Below are positions 7,179-7,581 of a stretch of DNA of 7,581 bases, piece after piece (the stretch's first letter is position 1; the number at the start of each line of letters is the position of its first letter). The DNA is from Eggerthellaceae bacterium UBA5906 (GTDB lineage: Bacteria; Actinomycetota; Coriobacteriia; Coriobacteriales; Eggerthellaceae). Location of the stretch: the NCBI GenBank assembly GCA_002431805.1, contig DJEE01000053.1, positions 638-8,218 on the forward strand, written 5' to 3'. The notes beneath the pieces are model-generated. The model searched no databases. It saw nothing but the letters and a program-made list of their open reading frames with translations, and was not told where the DNA came from. The position numbers and the translations under genes were made by a program.

Positions 7179-7199
7179 TCTCTGTACCGCATTTAAAGG
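7168..7199 (-). promoter_or_regulatory. PyrR-binding RNA loop upstream of pyrR
   Basis: Lower stem CCTT (7199-7196)/AAGG (7171-7168), upper stem CGGT (7189-7186)/ACCG (7177-7174), terminal loop ACAGAGAG. The core CAGAGAG and the downstream GACAAGG agree with the Bacillus PyrR recognition element. It differs from the carA copy at only 3 of 32 bases. PyrR bound to UMP/UTP would hold this fold and allow termination at 7095-7122. Confidence 0.88.
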
Positions 7200-7209
7200 A
7201 ACTGTAGAC

Positions 7210-7238
7210 AGGGTATGCGCTTGACGCAGCGTTTGCAA
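7210..7238 (-). promoter_or_regulatory. Candidate promoter of the pyrR operon
   Basis: TTGCAA (7238-7233) and TACCCT (7215-7210) with a 17-nt spacer. The -35 matches four and the -10 three of six consensus bases, so it is weak. The -10 ends 10 nt before the PyrR loop, much like the spacing of the carA candidate (9 nt), which supports it. Confidence 0.4.
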
Positions 7239-7249
7239 GCCCAAATATC
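7221..7249 (+). promoter_or_regulatory. Candidate promoter for the plus-strand ORF at 7277, overlapping the pyrR promoter
   Basis: TTGACG (7221-7226), a five-of-six match to TTGACA, is followed after 17 nt by AATATC (7244-7249), a poor -10. It would face away from pyrR and overlap its promoter, so the two could compete. Confidence 0.25.
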
Positions 7250-7276
7250 GAAAAATTTGCCAACGAGGTAAATTTT

Positions 7277-7581
7277 ATGCAAAACGGCAACGGTTCTGCG
7301 CGGCCGCTGCCAAAATTTGCGTTCATGTGCACCCAATGCGGACAAATGATGAGCGCAAACCGTTACTACGCGCAAAAAGCATGCAGTCGTTCCCGTAACA
7401 GCTGCGAACATGCAGCCGCAAGGAATCCAGAACGCACAAGCTCAGTTGATTGCGCACATAACCGCAATTTTTGGCAGGACCTAGCCTTCTGCGCGCTCAT
7501 CAACAAGCCTACAGCAGCGAAACCATGCTCGCCGCTAAGGAATCCCATGAAACGGCGGTGGCGTCGAAATCGGTGCCATGC
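7277..7581 (+). CDS. Unknown small protein with an N-terminal CxxC motif, partial and probably frameshifted
   Basis: I do not recognise this gene. ATG 7277 is preceded by GAGGT with a 7-nt spacer, and the frame is open to the window end (101 codons). The first 34 residues look natural and include MCTQCGQMMSANRYYAQK with a CxxC that might be half of a zinc ribbon. Beyond about 7378 this frame becomes rich in Cys and Arg and looks unlike a protein. The +1 frame from 7377 to 7472 reads plausibly (NMQPQGIQNAQAQLIAHI), and after 7471 the next +1 frame does (YSSETMLAAKESHETAVASK). Each switch falls at a five-base homopolymer (AAAAA 7374-7378, TTTTT 7468-7472). Removing one base from each would join all three segments into one open frame. 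It could be a pseudogene, or an intact gene with homopolymer miscalls. It is divergent from pyrR. Confidence 0.4.
   Translation, partial: MQNGNGSARPLPKFAFMCTQCGQMMSANRYYAQKACSRSRNSCEHAAARNPERTSSVDCAHNRNFWQDLAFCALINKPTAAKPCSPLRNPMKRRWRRNRCH

Noticed and set aside
7193..7548. Two short minus-strand frames (7193-7411 and 7366-7548)
   Set aside because: The first overlaps the pyrR promoter and PyrR loop, the second lies opposite the 7277 ORF; neither shows a convincing ribosome binding site or motif.

Overview
The window reads as chromosomal DNA from a GC-rich Gram-positive bacterium. The closest fit is an actinobacterium of the Coriobacteriia/Eggerthellaceae type. This placement is an inference from four things: PyrR-type RNA control, a class I dihydroorotase, strong GGAGG-like ribosome binding sites, and the general look of the proteins. 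No taxonomic marker is present, so the genus stays open.

Layout. Positions 1-1154 (minus strand) hold the start and most of carA, the glutaminase subunit of carbamoyl-phosphate synthetase, cut by the window edge before its C-terminus. Positions 1155-1564 are a divergent regulatory region. It carries a PyrR-type attenuator for carA (PyrR loop 1269-1300, intrinsic terminator 1201-1224) and two good inverted repeats in front of the next gene. Positions 1565-4088 (plus strand) hold two tandem paralogous MFS transporters, each 396 residues long. A very strong bidirectional terminator (4124-4161) separates them from the convergent pyrimidine operon. Positions 6988-4178 (minus strand) are pyrR-pyrB-pyrC, tightly packed, with a 2-nt gap and then a 17-nt overlap. 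Positions 6989-7200 are the pyrR leader, with a second PyrR loop (7168-7199) and terminator (7095-7122). From 7277 a plus-strand ORF of unknown function runs off the window. It looks broken by two frameshifts, each at a five-base homopolymer.

How the genes work together. CarA helps make carbamoyl phosphate, PyrB condenses it with aspartate, and PyrC closes the dihydroorotate ring: these are the first three steps of de novo UMP synthesis. PyrR, encoded first in its operon, is expected to bind the two nearly identical RNA loops (29 of 32 bases the same) when UMP/UTP is plentiful, and so switch off both pyrRBC and carA. The transporter pair sits in reverse orientation between the two pyr transcription units. 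Its substrate is unknown, and any tie to pyrimidines rests on position only.

The most interesting signal is in the pyrR leader. The two halves of its PyrR loop are complementary to two different downstream targets: one half to the terminator's 5' arm, the other to the 5' arm of a hairpin that buries the pyrR Shine-Dalgarno and AUG. The two pairings are nested and compatible. This suggests a single switch that controls both transcription read-through and pyrR translation.
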